Shown here: positions 25,701 to 37,209 of the stretch, in pieces | Position numbering within the stretch: the stretch's first letter is position 1 | How the letters are laid out: each line of letters begins with the position of its first letter | Source: Nissolia schottii | Lineage: Eukaryota > Streptophyta > Magnoliopsida > Fabales > Fabaceae | Reading direction: 5' to 3' | DNA: 64,000 bases | Assembly (NCBI GenBank): GCA_003254905.1 | Contig: QANU01021398.1 | Span: 396,847-460,846, forward strand | Position numbers and translations under genes: made by a program | The notes under the pieces: model-generated | What the model saw: the letters and a program-made list of their open reading frames with translations, nothing else | Told to the model about the DNA's origin: nothing | Database searches by the model: none

Positions 25701-25854
25701 CGAGGATCAACACATGTGGACCAGGGAGCGGTCGAAGGCGAGACAGGAGACCAAGATTGGGTTCACGGCGAGAGTGGAAGCGAAGATCAGGCACTTGAAA
25801 GGAAGGCTGCAGAAGAGGCAATCGACCTTGAGTGTTTCGTCGTCCACAACGTGA
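19734..25854 (+). CDS. P4-type ATPase, phospholipid flippase (ALA4-7 clade)
   Basis: Ten exons read in phase: 19734-21529, 21716-21826, 22073-22349, 22468-22556, 22685-22772, 22865-23074, 23580-23705, 24532-24630, 24898-25089 and 25189-25854, giving 1217 aa, the usual flippase length. It starts [18 protein letters not shown], like Arabidopsis ALA4-7. Motifs: DGET at 196-199 (actuator), PISL at 370-373 in TM4 (P4-specific), the phosphorylated Asp423 in DKTGT, KGAD at 632-635 (nucleotide binding), TGDK at 747-750 and GDGAND at 874-879. Hydrophobic segments fit ten TM helices and the tail is basic. Family knowledge: such enzymes move phospholipids from the outer to the inner leaflet using ATP, usually with an ALIS/CDC50 beta subunit. 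All catalytic residues are present, so it is probably functional. The large first exon is typical of the clade. Confidence 0.96.
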
Positions 25855-28250
25855 CGCAAATACACAACAGTTTTGAATATTTTTTAGTTGTTAAGCTAAA
25901 GCCTTTTCAAAATTTTGCCCCTTCTTAATTCTTTTGCGTTATTTATATTGTTTCATTAAACCGGGGTGAATTGAAGAGAAAAAAAAAATAAAGAAATAAA
26001 GAAAAATGAAGGAAAAAAAAAAGAGCGTGGGAGCTGTTGTATGTAACATATTCCCGTAGAGGAGAGCTTAAAAGTGGTTAAATTCTGAGTGAGCAATGTG
26101 TAATTCTCAATACGAAATGGTTGTAATTCAAGTGAAATTCAAGAAATGAAGCAGCTAATTCGTAGTACTTAGTGTTTTATTTTCTTTTCAAATTTTATTC
26201 CAAAATTTACTAAATTGAATTTTTCAAAGATGTTCTTTGGCTGTATTTACATACTTTCTTGTTTTGGAGTTTGTTTTTCATCTCAATTTATGAAGTTGTT
26301 GATGGGTTTGAATTTGCAGGATATAGTTATGCGTGGGCACAAACAAGTACTCGTTAGCATAGTGGTTAAAATTTTCGTTTCACAGCCGAAAAACTTAAGA
26401 TTTTACATTTTTACAGGATAAAACCTAGTTAAAATTTACCTAAAATTTAAATTAGCTAAAATCTTATGAAAAAATAGTTTTTAAACATTAAAAATAGTAA
26501 AAAAAAAAAAACGTTTTTACATTTTTATGTTAGTTTTATTGCTATATTCATCACCATTGGTTTATGGTGACCGGTTGTCTTTCGTTTAGTGGTTGCATTT
26601 GTGAGTTGCAAGAGCGGTCATCACTGTTCGCCGCTAGTCGCATACATCTCACAATTCACTTCCTACATCGTTGTTTTGTCCACTCTATTACTATGCACCT
26701 ATATGTTTATGTACTTTTTAATGTATATTTTATGACTCATTATTTAGTACTTCGTTTTTAAAAATATACCTCTCTTCTTGATAGATATACATAAACATAT
26801 TACTTAAAATAACATTTCTTAATGAATGTAAAATCTAAGATTTTATGTTTCGCTCTCACCTTACCCTCCCATGGTTGAGTTTTGAGTAAATACTCATTTT
26901 TAACAACCTAGTTCGTTACGGAGCTCAAAAAAATATAACTTTATTAGAGTAAGATTTATTATTACTTATGATAATTAATTAATTGCATGCTGCTAGCCTA
27001 TGAATTTTAGAGGCAGCTGACACCCATCCTATGCAGACAAACAAATTAATGCCACACGGAAGAGTGGTAAAAAATCATAAATACCTACATCGAGTTGGCC
27101 AACCTCAAATCATAACGTAAAAGTTGTAGAAAATCATAAATACCAACAGCTCTCTAAGAATTGCTCTTCTCTCCCTCTAAACGGTCCATCAAAAATAAAT
27201 TCATTATTATTCTTCACGTTGTTTCTAAAAACCTTGGACTGATGGAAACATCATGCATATATGTCAAGTTGGCTAGCTAAGATCTCATGCCCCAACATGC
27301 AAGGAAATAAAGAAGCCAAAACACATGCATCATCCCTATCCATTAGGGGGCCAAGTAACCCATCAGTTTTCCAAGAGAGCCAGAAAGGAAGCATTACCTG
27401 ACTAGACCAAACTTCCTAAAACTCGGGAGAAGGATTTGGTGCCATTTTTAGGGACTTTCCCTGAATCGGTGCAGATGCAGATGCAATAGTGGGAGTCTCC
27501 TTGTTGACGGAGGAAGAAGCTGGTGTGGAAACCATAGATGAAGAAAAAGATCTAAGGAAAATTAAAGTGAGAAGGGAGATTAGGTGGTAATGAGAAGGGA
27601 ATACGAAGACAGTGAGTATAATTTGAAAGTTAGAAGAAGTAAAAGGAATTTAGGAGGATTTTAGGGATTTTATAGTGGTGAGGAAGCTTCTTGGAGAAGT
27701 TTCATATACTAAGGGAATGCCAAACGAAAGTGGTGCAAAAATTTAAGGAAGTTGAGTAGAAGTGGATCAATGAGGTGACTGTTACTTTTCTAAGGGTTTT
27801 TTTTTTATATTTTATTTAGGGAAGATAAAAGTTTTGGGAAAAAAAAGAGTATTTATTCTAATCTTTGAAGAATTTATTAAAAATGAGTTGAAAGTGTTTG
27901 GGCGAAGACCTACTTAATAAAAAGTGTCTTGGTCGAAAGAGAAGGGATTGAAGGAAAGGTATTAAGAAAAGATGTAGTGACCTTCTCAAAATTGGTGTAA
28001 TCAACCTTGAAGTGAAAAATAATACAGAGGATGGACACAAGAGATAATGATCGACTAATATGACAACCATAGGAGAGAGAAAATAACTCAGAAGTAGGGT
28101 TTGTGATGTGTTAGGACTAGTAATGATGATCTAAAACACGTGTCTGTCATTTTGGGGGTTTAATATATTCTATGTGAAATGAAAAGCCTGTTCTATGTCT
28201 ATATCAATTAATATTTTCCTTTTTTACCCTTTACGAAAGGAAAATATTGG
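25855..28250. other. Flippase 3' UTR followed by gene-free DNA
   Basis: The 3' UTR probably covers about 300 bp after the stop. A weak tRNA-like string (GTTAGCATAGTGGTTAAAAT near 26355) looks like a decayed SINE or LTR-flank motif, not a tRNA. On the minus strand near 27420-27531 a short frame begins MVSTPASSSVNKETPTI and may be the start of a retroelement protein. No complete gene was seen. Confidence 0.45.
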
Positions 28251-29010
28251 GGGACATCTTGTTATACCTAAATAATTTATAAGGAAATATAAGGGTTTCG
28301 TAGTAAGGATATTAAAGTAAAATACAAGAAAATGTTAAAAGACAAGCATGAAGTGCGAGCCGTCCAAGAAAGAATTAGGCCAAACAACCTTCTTTAGTCA
28401 ATCTTGATAATATAAGCCAAAGGTGGCGGTCAACCTTGAGAACTCATATAGAGATGTGGATTAAATCTAAGAATATAACTGACCTTATAATATCAAACCA
28501 TAAGTAGTGTTGACTAGATAATGAAGGATAGCTAGAGGCGACCTTGTGGGTATGAGCTATGGTCAAGTAATCATATTATTAGAAAGAGTGGTGTGAAAAT
28601 GGACGAATAATGTAAGATTCATAAAGATAGGGTCGCTTAGGTGAGCTTAAAAGTAGTGTGACCTTCTTTGAAACTTGAATGGTTTTTAGAATTGGTAACA
28701 ATGACCATTTGTGTCATCCAATAGAAAGATATAAAGAAAAAAATAAATGTTGGCGCCTATCTTTGAAATTGAAAACTTAAGTGAGGGAGTTATTTAGAAT
28801 ATGTATTGGAGGAGTTAACAACAAATAGTGCACATCGGTTACAAGGGATGTGCATACACTTCAGAGAAGTAGTTAGCGAGTTTTTCTTGGTGTGGAGCGA
28901 AGTGGAGACTCTGAAGCAAATGCTAACTGCTTGGTGGACACGTGGCAAAAATGCACGAAGACTATAATGCCTATAAATAGGACGTCTGAAGACGGATTGA
29001 TATTTACATC
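28251..29010 (+). mobile_element. Possible retrotransposon LTR (partial) with TATA box
   Basis: The segment begins TTGTTATACC just after a purine-rich string (GGAAAATATTGGGGGACA) that resembles a polypurine tract. It carries repeated GACCTT-type motifs and ends with a strong TATA box, GCCTATAAATAGG, near 28969. This order fits PPT, U3 and promoter of a 3' LTR. No partner LTR or coding region was found. Confidence 0.35.
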
Positions 29011-29166
29011 TTTTTAATAAGATTTATTAGTGATTAAAAACTTATTTAAGCTTAAGATTTATCAATTTTTTTAATTTTTAAAATTAAATTCATCAAATTT
29101 TATAATATTTTATGTTTCATAAATTTTGAAAAAAATTTCGCTCGTTAAATTATTAATTAGAACCAA

Positions 29167-31870
29167 GGGAGAATTAATGTTAAAGGCCATTACGAGCCAT
29201 TAATTAAGAAAAAAAAAATCAATTACATCAAAATTATTAAGAAGGACCAAGTTAAAAATTAATTAAGCAGAAGACCATCCAACATTTACAAATAGACACT
29301 AATGCCCCTTATTCATCCTAATAACCATATTTCAGATTATACTAATTTTATGCAGAATATTTTGTTACTGTAAAAATTACTTATTTAATACATGATTGAT
29401 TTCTAATTCTACCAGACAACGGAAGGAGTCTCCCATCTGACAATCTGCCGTTAATTTCAGACCCTATGCCACCCATTCGCTTCTTGAATTTGATGATCAA
29501 ACTGACAAATAGAAAGCTAGCATTGTTTGGTCTCCATATTCTTGCAAGTAGTTGGTCTATACTTTTAAAAATAACTCATATTTTTGTTGCTACGTCGCTC
29601 TTCTCTCTGCGATCTCTATCTCCCAACCCTTAAAGTCGAATGTTGCTCCCACGGGATTTGGTTGTGGTATGGTAGTGATTGATTACTAGAGGTGTGGATC
29701 CAATAATGTGGTCATTTATAATGTAAAAACCCAATTCGTTGTTAATTATATTAGAAAAGTTATATATATATATATATATATTAATTTTTTCTTGGAGTTA
29801 GGAATCATGATGGATGAAGGAAATAATACACAAAAACAACAACAATGATGGTAGAAAGACTTGGATTGCAGAATGTTTTATTATTGTAAATATTACAAGA
29901 TATGATGTGTCTATTTATAGACTTGAGCTTTTTTTTTTGCTGAATAAAAGTATAGGTGGTGATAGACAACGGCATTTCAATAGGGTCAATACATGTCTTT
30001 TCAAATTCTTTGAACCCTCGCTCTTTTAGGGTAAAAGTTTGAACATTAACCAACTATGCTACTTTTTGAGCTAATAATTTCTAAAAGTAGTTACAAAAAT
30101 ATAATCAAGACTAATTTAACAAAATATGTTACAAACCAAATGCCAATGGTTACAGAACAAACATATACATCAACATCCTGCTCAAACTCAAGTGGTGTTG
30201 ATGAAACCAACTTAAGTTTGTAAATCAAAGTATGAGGGGGATTACACAGAGGCAGCAGTGGGGACTGCGCAGAGGCAGGTGGCATTCGATAGTCTGACCT
30301 GCGTAAATGAACTAGGAGAGGCAACGATTTGGGTTGGGCTAAACTAGCAACAATAGTCAAGGCGGAACCAAAAGTCGAGTCTATACGTAAACAGGAGTGA
30401 TGAGTCTTCATCATGTAAGCAAGAACGACGGGCTGCACGGAGGCAACAAATGCAACATCTTAGACTAGATGAAATTAACAAAGGCAACAATCGAAGCTGG
30501 GCGGAACCAACAAAAAGGCAACAATCAAATTGGACGATACCAACAATGACAACTCTCTGACTTAGACGAAACAAACAAAGACAACAGTCTGGACTGGATA
30601 GTACTAGCAAAGGCAACAATCTAAACTCTTTATTATCTTTTATTTTATTTTTGTTTTTTTACCCAAATAAACAAGACCCAATTTTTTTTCCTTGTTTTTA
30701 TCCGTAAAACCAAAACCCAATTTTTTTACTAACTCAGTCACTATCCCAAAAATAAAAGAACCAGCCCAAAAAAAAAGCCCAATTTGTTTGTTAAAAAAAG
30801 AAGCCCAAAGCAACAAAGAAAAACCATAAAGATTAAGTAAAAATAGCAGCAACAATAGAGAGGAACAAAATGGGTAGCCAAGAGAGGGAGTGACGACAGA
30901 TGGAGGTTGTTGGGTGTATGCAGGCACGCCTAGAGTCTAACGGGAGGGAAAACTGGCCGGCGGTTACGACGGAGAACACCAGGCACAAAGAGGTTGACAA
31001 TGAGGAACGCTGAGCATGGGAAAGAAAAAGGATTAAACGGAGGTAGCAATGGCTTAACGGCATGAGTTCTTTGAACTTTTAGGGTAGCGAAAAAGGAATT
31101 ATTCTTAAAGAGAGTGTCATGACTTTGATACCATGTTACAAATCATGATGAATGAAGGAGAAACCTAATAATAATAATAATGATGATGGTGGTAGAAAAA
31201 TTTGGATTGCAGAATGTTTTATTGTTGTAAATATTGCAAGAGATGACATGTCTATTTATAAACTTGCACTTGAGCTAATAATTCCTAAAAGTAATAACAC
31301 TAATTGTAAAAAAATATGTTACAAACTAAATGCTAATTGTTACAAAAACAAACTAATTATTTTGTTCATGCTATCTTTTGCTATCTCTCCCTTATCCTTG
31401 CAACCCCTTCTATTCATGATTTAATTTTGATTCACCCTACATGAACAGAGGCGCTCGATTCGATCAGCACAGCGGTGGTCATGTTTCATTCACCAAGAAG
31501 ATAGGATAATTGTTGGGGATACCTTTTCAGACCTTTGTTTAGCTTTTCTTTTCAATAAAAAAATGCAAACCCTAGCAATCCAGTTTTAACAGAATTGGTA
31601 GGGATTGGAAATCAAACATGTGTTTAAAACGGTAATTTTCACAGCAATAACAGATTTTGCATAAAATAGTAACAATCTAAGATATGGTTTTGAATTATTT
31701 GGATAAACAATTGAGGATGGATAAGGGGCGTTAGTGTCTATTTGAAAAGTTTGGATGGTCTCCTGCTTAATTAATTTTTAACTTGGTCCTTCTTAATAAT
31801 TTTGGTGTAATTGGTCATTTCTTGTTCTAATTAATGACTCCTAATGGTCCTTATCATTAATTCTTCTTAA
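29167..31870. mobile_element. Long-TIR DNA element (about 2.7 kb), arms about 250-280 bp
   Basis: The left arm, 29167-29415, is an imperfect reverse complement of the right arm, 31593-31870. The best-matching core is AAAATTATTAAGAAGGACCA followed by 'agttaaaaattaattaagcag', and both arms share 'aatagacactaa.gccccttat.catcct'. Long inverted arms suggest a MULE-like or foldback transposon. I could not find a clear target-site duplication or any transposase. The interior holds a small LTR element (29797-31350). Confidence 0.6.
29797..31350 (-). mobile_element. Small non-coding LTR retrotransposon (TRIM/LARD-like), minus orientation
   Basis: Two direct repeats are present: about 29797-30159 (3' LTR, carrying an extra segment of about 130 bp near 29931-30065) and 31134-31350 (5' LTR, 217 bp, TG..CA on the minus strand). 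Immediately beside the 5' LTR, 31122-31133 reads on the minus strand TGGTATCAAAGT, matching the initiator-Met tRNA primer site (TGGTATCAGAGC) at 10 of 12 bases. The interior of about 0.96 kb has no gag or pol; it contains irregular repeats of a 'ggcaacaatc..gactgg' type. It sits inside the long-TIR element. Confidence 0.6.
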
Positions 31871-32101
31871 CCAACTTGTAAAAGGTTTAAAAGTTCAAAT
31901 ATGATTGAACCTTAAAATAAACTTCTCTATAAATATTATATTGATATTAATATATTACATTAGATCATATGACACATTAGTATATCATGTTAGAACATAA
32001 AATAATAACAAAAATTAATTAATTTAATTTTTAAAAAAATTCAAAAATTAAAAATTTTAGTGAGAAATGATAAATATCCCAAAAGGTGTTAGTGAATACT
32101 A
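31871..32101. other. AT-rich spacer between two transposon clusters
   Basis: No gene or repeat pair was seen in these 230 bp. Confidence 0.6.
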
Positions 32102-32513
32102 GGTGAAAGCTACGGTGCCTCTTAAAAAAAAGGAGGTATGGTACTTTTTTTTTTAATCAATTAAATTAAGCCAAAAAAAAACAAATTCTTCTATTTTTTC
32201 ACCTAAATATGATATAAGATTTATTTTTAGATTCACTTATTTTTTTTATTTATCTTAATTTGATCTCAAATCTTATTTTTAAAATTAAAAATTTTTTTAT
32301 TCCCAAAAATAACTATTTTAATATACAAATTCTTTATTTAGATTGAAAAAACAGTTATCTTTGGAAATAATGATATTTAGGCCCAAATTAAAGGAAAAAA
32401 TATTTAAGTTTAAATATAATGATTAGGTTGGAAAAAAAAAGTCACTGTAATTGGTTAAAAAATTAAAGAGGTACCATACCTCTAATTTTTTTAGAGACGC
32501 TGGAGCTTTTGCC
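32102..32513. mobile_element. MITE copy 1 (412 bp, terminal inverted repeats)
   Basis: It starts GGTGAAAGCTACGGTGCC and ends with an imperfect inverted copy (..TTTTTTTAGAGACGCTGGAGCTTTTGCC). The TIRs are about 40 bp, including GAGGTATGGTAC and its complement GTACCATACCTC. The interior is very AT-rich with no coding capacity. It is followed by TAAATAAATAA and then a second copy. Confidence 0.7.
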
Positions 32514-32524
32514 TAAATAAATAA

Positions 32525-32913
32525 GATGAAGGCCACAATGCTTCCTAAAAAATTGAGGTATGATGCTTCTTTTATTTAAAATCAATCAAATTAAGTAAAA
32601 AAAAAATTATTTGTTTTTTCACCTAAGTAATATTATGAGCTTTATTTTTAAATTTGCTTATTTTTTATTTATCTTAATTTGACCTTAAATCTTGTTTTTA
32701 AAATTTGAAAATCCCCCCCCCAATAACTATTTTCATATGCAAAATTTTTATTTAGATTGAAAAATAGTCATGTTTAAAAATAGACTCAAATTAAAAGGAA
32801 AAATAATTAAGTTTGAATATAATGATTAGGTGGGGAAAAAACTAATTTTAATTGGTTAAAAAATAAAAGAGGTATCATAGCTCTATTCTCTTAGAGGCAC
32901 CATAGCCTTCACC
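32525..32913. mobile_element. MITE copy 2 (389 bp), tandem to copy 1
   Basis: It is a diverged copy of the preceding MITE in the same orientation (starts GATGAAGGCCACAATGC, ends GGCACCATAGCCTTCACC). It includes a C9 run near 32714. It is separated from copy 1 and copy 3 by the same 11-bp spacer TAAATAAATAA. Confidence 0.7.
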
Positions 32914-33714
32914 TAAATAAATAAGGCGAATGCTACATTGTCTCCCAAAAAAGAGAAATTCTTATGTAGGCATTGTCTATCACATATCATTTAAGCATCT
33001 CAATTAGTTGACACGTGTACAAATAAAATCTCATGTTTCTACCTTCATTAATGCTAAATACTCATTAACACTATTTATTAAGTAGGTTTATTATATCAAT
33101 GAGATATAAATAGCAACACAAAATTATCATTTAATTTTTTTTTGTAATTAATAGCAATCATAAAACTAAAATATCATTAGGAAAAATAGAAGTAAAGATA
33201 CATGTATTATATATATATATATATAAAGTAAAGATACATGTTATTTCATTTTAATTATTTTTAAATACTTTAAAATTTCATTATATGCTTATATTTCACT
33301 GCAAATATTTTTTTGTTATTTTTTATGTTATAAAAAAGCAAAACTTATACTATCAATTACACAATTTGTCAATCAAAATACAAATAAAAAGTAATAAATT
33401 GTATATTATTAATTTTTAGATAAATCTTACAATCATATAAGGGGCATTTGACACATTGCTTATCAAGATTACCGGTAATTTGAATTAATTAGCTGTCAAA
33501 AATATGTTCATTTTTTAAATTACTGGTAGTATGCACTGGTAATGTAAGTGACAATTTACATTACCACATTTGGTATATCAAAAGGATTGCCAAGTACTAA
33601 ATGTATTTTAACATAATGCCTTCTAAATAATAAATAAAATAATAAAAAATTAAATAAATAAAAATAACCGTAATAACAATAAAATAAAAATAATAAAAAT
33701 TGGTTGGTGCATTG

Positions 33715-33835
33715 CGGTGGTTTTGATGGTCAAGGCGATAACAATGATGGTGGTGGCAATGGTGGTGATGGGTAGTGGTAGTGATGACAGTGGTGGTGGC
33801 AGTTGTAGTTATAGTGATGGAAATAAAGGGTTGTG
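33715..33835 (+). repeat. GGTGGT/GATGGT-rich simple repeat
   Basis: About 120 bp of imperfect GGTGGY/GATGGT triplets create His/Thr-rich frames on the minus strand. It lies inside the MULE-like element and resembles the GTG-rich block at 17030-17300 in composition. It is not considered coding. Confidence 0.6.
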
Positions 33836-34377
33836 ATGACAATGAAAACAATTATGATAGTGGAGATGAGTTATGGTAGAGGTGTCAAAATAAATGTTGA
33901 AGGATTACCTAGAAGGTAGTAATTTAGATAGACATCTCTTATGGATGGTAATGTGAATTATTTGGGTAATCCACATTAGTGATGGCAATGGGGCGAGGGT
34001 GGGTTTTACCTCACCCCGACCTCACCTCGGCCCTATCCATAGGTTTTAAACATTATAATCGCACCTGCCTCGCGGATACCCACCCTGCCATTTTTTTTAA
34101 AACACCTGCTAAAATACTATAAAATTCAATTTATATATAGATTAACATAATCATATAACAAAGTATCACAAATGTCAACACTCAATATTAATTAAATATT
34201 GAAAGATTCAATAACAATAAAATAACAAGAAAATAACAACAAAGTTTCCAATAAGTCATACAAAAATATCTAAGAAATATATAAGTTCCAAGCAGCAGTC
34301 AAGTCACTTCTTGTCTTTTGTGCAACTTCTCAACTCTTGAAGTTATCATTCTTCACTATCTACATCGTCTTCCATAT

Positions 34378-35025
34378 TGTTCACAAGTAATTCGTAAAGG
34401 GTACGAGGTTACATGAACGGTAAGGAAGGCGCCTTGACGGAAGCTCGAAGTCTGAGGGCGAAGGCTCTGAGTGGGTTCGGAGGCCTGGACGAGGGCTCCG
34501 AGCGGGTTTAGGGACTCGGACGAAAGCTCCAAGCTGGTTCCTTTCGAAGAGAGTACGGCGGCGGGGTGTACCTGCAAAGGCACTCCGACGCTCAAGTAAG
34601 CACAGGGATTATGAGAGTTCTCTAAGAGGAGAATGAGAGGTACCTGGTGACCCGAGAGGTCGTGTGCTTTTATAGGTGAGCTAAGTGCAAAGATAGAGGT
34701 AAGATAAAGATAAAGCGAGGGGGTTTGCTCATCCACTCCCCGGTTTATCTTTTCCTGCTTATCTAGGAGTCGGTTGCGGACTGGAGAGGAGAGGTCGCTG
34801 CTACCTCCTCTTAGCCTTGTTGGGCCGGACGGGGTTCGAATCCTTTGGGCTTACGACCTTCTCCTCCTCTAAGTACCATGAGGCTCCCTCTCTTTGGGCC
34901 GGTCTGACCTGGTGGGGAGAGCCTGCTCCTTAGTGGGTTGGACCCTTCGGGCCTTTTAGGGGATGCGAGCTCCTCTCCCTCTTAGAGGGTTAGAGCTCTC
35001 CAACCCTAGTTTTTAGCCCGTAACA
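34378..35025. mobile_element. Solo LTR (648 bp) inserted in the hAT transposase tail
   Basis: The segment begins TGTTCACAAG and ends GCCCGTAACA. It is flanked by perfect 5-bp duplications, CATAT at 34373-34377 and at 35026-35030. It is much more GC-rich than its surroundings. TG..CA ends, size and a 5-bp TSD identify a solo LTR left after LTR-LTR recombination. The minus-strand frame at 34356-34736 crosses the insertion boundary and is not a gene. The family was not identified. Confidence 0.82.
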
Positions 35026-35186
35026 CATATCATTAACCAATTGATAATCATCCATTGTAATAGGTTTTTCCCTACAAATTAAACATGATAAATTCATTAA
35101 TAATTTAGTTACTGTTATTAGAAAACCAAAATTTTAAAAAATAGATAAAACATATGAAATAATTTACCTTTGTCCATAGCAATTTA

Positions 35187-35381
35187 TCATAACCAATTTT
35201 GACAGCAGATCAAAGCTTTTATTGTGTTTTCATGTAGATTAGCATGATGAAGACCAATCAAGCGACCACTCGCACTAAAAGTAGATTTTGAAGCAACAGT
35301 GGTCACAAGTATAACAAATACATCTCTAGCAATTTTTTGAGTTGGATACTTACCTGCGAGAATTAGGTTTGCTATTTGCAA
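35187..35381 (-). pseudogene. hAT transposase C-terminal dimerisation (hATC) fragment
   Basis: The 64-codon frame contains KYPTQKIARDVFVILVTTVA, SKSTFSASGR and ENTIKALICCQNWL. These match the plant hATC pattern (YP.LA.IARD.L.IP.STVASESAFS..GR..... TVEALIC.QDWL). In the active family this segment drives dimerisation. It is only the tail of the transposase; no BED zinc finger or catalytic residues remain. Confidence 0.9.
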
Positions 35382-36557
35382 CTGTTGAGATTTTAATAAT
35401 TAGGATTAGATAAGTTTTATATAAAATTTATTATTATATATATATATATTTATATATTAATATTAATATATTTTTATAATATATAATATATAGAGCGAAG
35501 GGTGGGCGGGTAGAGCCAAGCTCACCCTATACCCTACCCCATCCCACCCCACATCTACTTGCCCCACTTTGATGTAGGTTTTAAACCCGTTCAAAATAGA
35601 TTGGGTAGGGTGAGTGCCCTGCGGGTAAGGTTCATGTTGTCATCCCTAATTCACATTACTAGTAATGTTGCATAACCAAAAAAGTCAATGTGAATATTGA
35701 CAGATAATATAATTGCAGTATTTCTTATAATCTATCTACATTTCCTCATACCAAAGACTTATTTTTTTTAACGTAATTGAAAGCGTGCAAGTTATTTTTT
35801 TTAACAGCTTAAAATACTTTAAATATTATAAAACAAGACAAGTAATTAAATAAAATGGTAAGTACTACTAACTATAGTATTGGATAAGATGTGACAGCAA
35901 CCAAACGCAGTCTAATAATTAAGATGTGACATCCCATGACCTTATTTTTATTTTTGCAACTATTCCAAATTATAAATTCCAAAATCCACGTAAAAGAATT
36001 ATAAATTCCAAAACAAAATAATCTCATTATTATTTCCTGACAAAAATAATTATTGTAAATGCAAGTATGTTAACCCATAATCGCTCAAAACAAATTAAAT
36101 CTCCGTTCATAATTTTTTTTTTCTTTTCCTTATGATAATTAAATCAATAAAATATTACCAATTGATGCTTCACTAATTGATTGATGTGCATTATTTTTTA
36201 TTTTAAATTTTATTAACTACAAAAATAAACTGGTAATTTCTTATTGTTATTTATATCTCATTGATATAATAAATAAATCTACTAATACAGAGTGTTTAAT
36301 GAGGATCTAGCATTGATGAAGACAGAGACATATAAAATTTTATTTGTACATGTGTCAACTAATGAGTGAAATGCCTAAATGATGCCATGGTAGACAATGC
36401 CTACTTAAGAATTTATCCCTAAAAAATGGAGGTATGATTTTTTTTAATCAAGCAAATTAGGAAACAAATATTAAATTCATCTATTTTTTATTTAAATATT
36501 ATTATAAGCTTTATTTTAGATTTTCTTATTTTCTATTTATCTTAATTTAACCTTAAT

Positions 36558-37209
36558 TCTTTGAATTAATATTTACATAATATTTTTCAAAAAAAAAAAA
36601 AAACGAGAAATCATTACATAGGAATGCCTCTAGATTCAGTTCATTTTTATTACAAAGATTTGAAATTTTTACAATGTAATCATGACAACGTATCATAAAA
36701 ATATATCGAAGATTTAGATAATGATAGTAATTTATGATTAAAACATACAACTTATTTGAAATTTAATTGTGGCAAAATTAATTGAGATCAATCATGATAA
36801 ATTGAAAAGAATAATTACTTATAGAGTGACGAGTATAAAAGAGGCAACTCATTTGGTTTTGCTATAAATACCACTATGTGTCCAAAGCATAAGACGCAAA
36901 AATAAGAAATAGACAAAAAATAATAATAATAATAATAATAGGACAGAGGATTTATTGACACAATTTCTAAGGTACCGAATATTTTTACCGCATTTCAAAT
37001 GATTAATTGATAATAGCCTTTTTTTTTTTCTAGTCATACACACATGCATTTATAAGATGTTTGTTATCATATGTCAAACTAAATGATTAATTTTATAAAC
37101 ACATGCATTTCAAATGATTACTATTATTTGTTATTTTTATATCATGTGTAGTTTGAGCATATGGTGCATATATTTATTCAAAATTAATCATGTCAATGCA
37201 GGATTAAAC
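36558..37209. other. AT-rich intergenic DNA
   Basis: No gene was seen. It contains an A15 run near 36589, an (AAT)n microsatellite at about 36919-36942 and a T-rich run near 37019. It may include the promoter or an upstream exon of the small gene that follows. Confidence 0.6.

Larger units (their letters stand above)
33977..35648 (-). mobile_element. hAT-family transposon, deleted and interrupted, with 8-bp TSD
   Basis: Its ends are TAGTGATGGCAATGGGG at 33977 and the inverted ..TTGTCATCCCTA ending at 35648. Flanking 8-mers ATCCACAT (33969-33976) and ATTCACAT (35649-35656) match at 7 of 8, the TSD length of hAT elements. Minus-strand coding remains of the transposase C-terminus lie at 35187-35381, and an acidic tail (DDVDSEE, stop) reads at about 34345-34370. 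The N-terminal and catalytic parts are gone. A solo LTR interrupts it at 34378-35025. Confidence 0.82.
32953..36417. mobile_element. MULE-like DNA transposon, 3.46 kb, with about 200 bp TIRs and 9-bp TSD
   Basis: The left end, 32953 to about 33140 (GAGAAATTCTTATGTAGGC..), is an imperfect reverse complement of the right end, about 36196-36417 (..GCCTACTTAAGAATTTATC). The arms share 'aggcattgtcta', 'agttgacac.tgtacaaataaaat' and 'attatatcaatgagatataaat'. Flanking 9-mers are CCCAAAAAA (32944-32952) and CCTAAAAAA (36418-36426), matching at 8 of 9, the TSD length expected of Mutator-like elements. There is no MULE transposase; the interior is occupied by a hAT element and simple repeats, so this copy is non-autonomous. 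Confidence 0.75.
32925..36557. mobile_element. MITE copy 3, split by a MULE-like insertion
   Basis: The left fragment, 32925-32952 (GGCGAATGCTACATTG..CCCAAAAAA), and the right fragment, from 36418 to about 36557 (CCTAAAAAATGGAGGTATGA..), together match the first half of MITE copies 1 and 2. The split point carries a 9-bp duplication that belongs to the inserted element. The right fragment breaks off near 36557, so the far TIR is lost. Confidence 0.65.

Noticed and set aside
26345..26425. tRNA-like string (GTTAGCATAGTGGTTAAAAT) after the flippase gene
   Set aside because: No cloverleaf can be drawn: acceptor and anticodon stems do not pair. At most a decayed SINE or element flank.
30091..31063. 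Several minus-strand frames of 70-115 codons in the small LTR element
   Set aside because: No gag, protease or RT motif; frames overlap and are rich in Leu/Cys/Ser from short internal repeats.
34356..34736. Minus-strand frame of 126 codons
   Set aside because: It crosses the solo-LTR insertion boundary at 34378 and lies almost wholly in GC-rich LTR sequence; not a gene.
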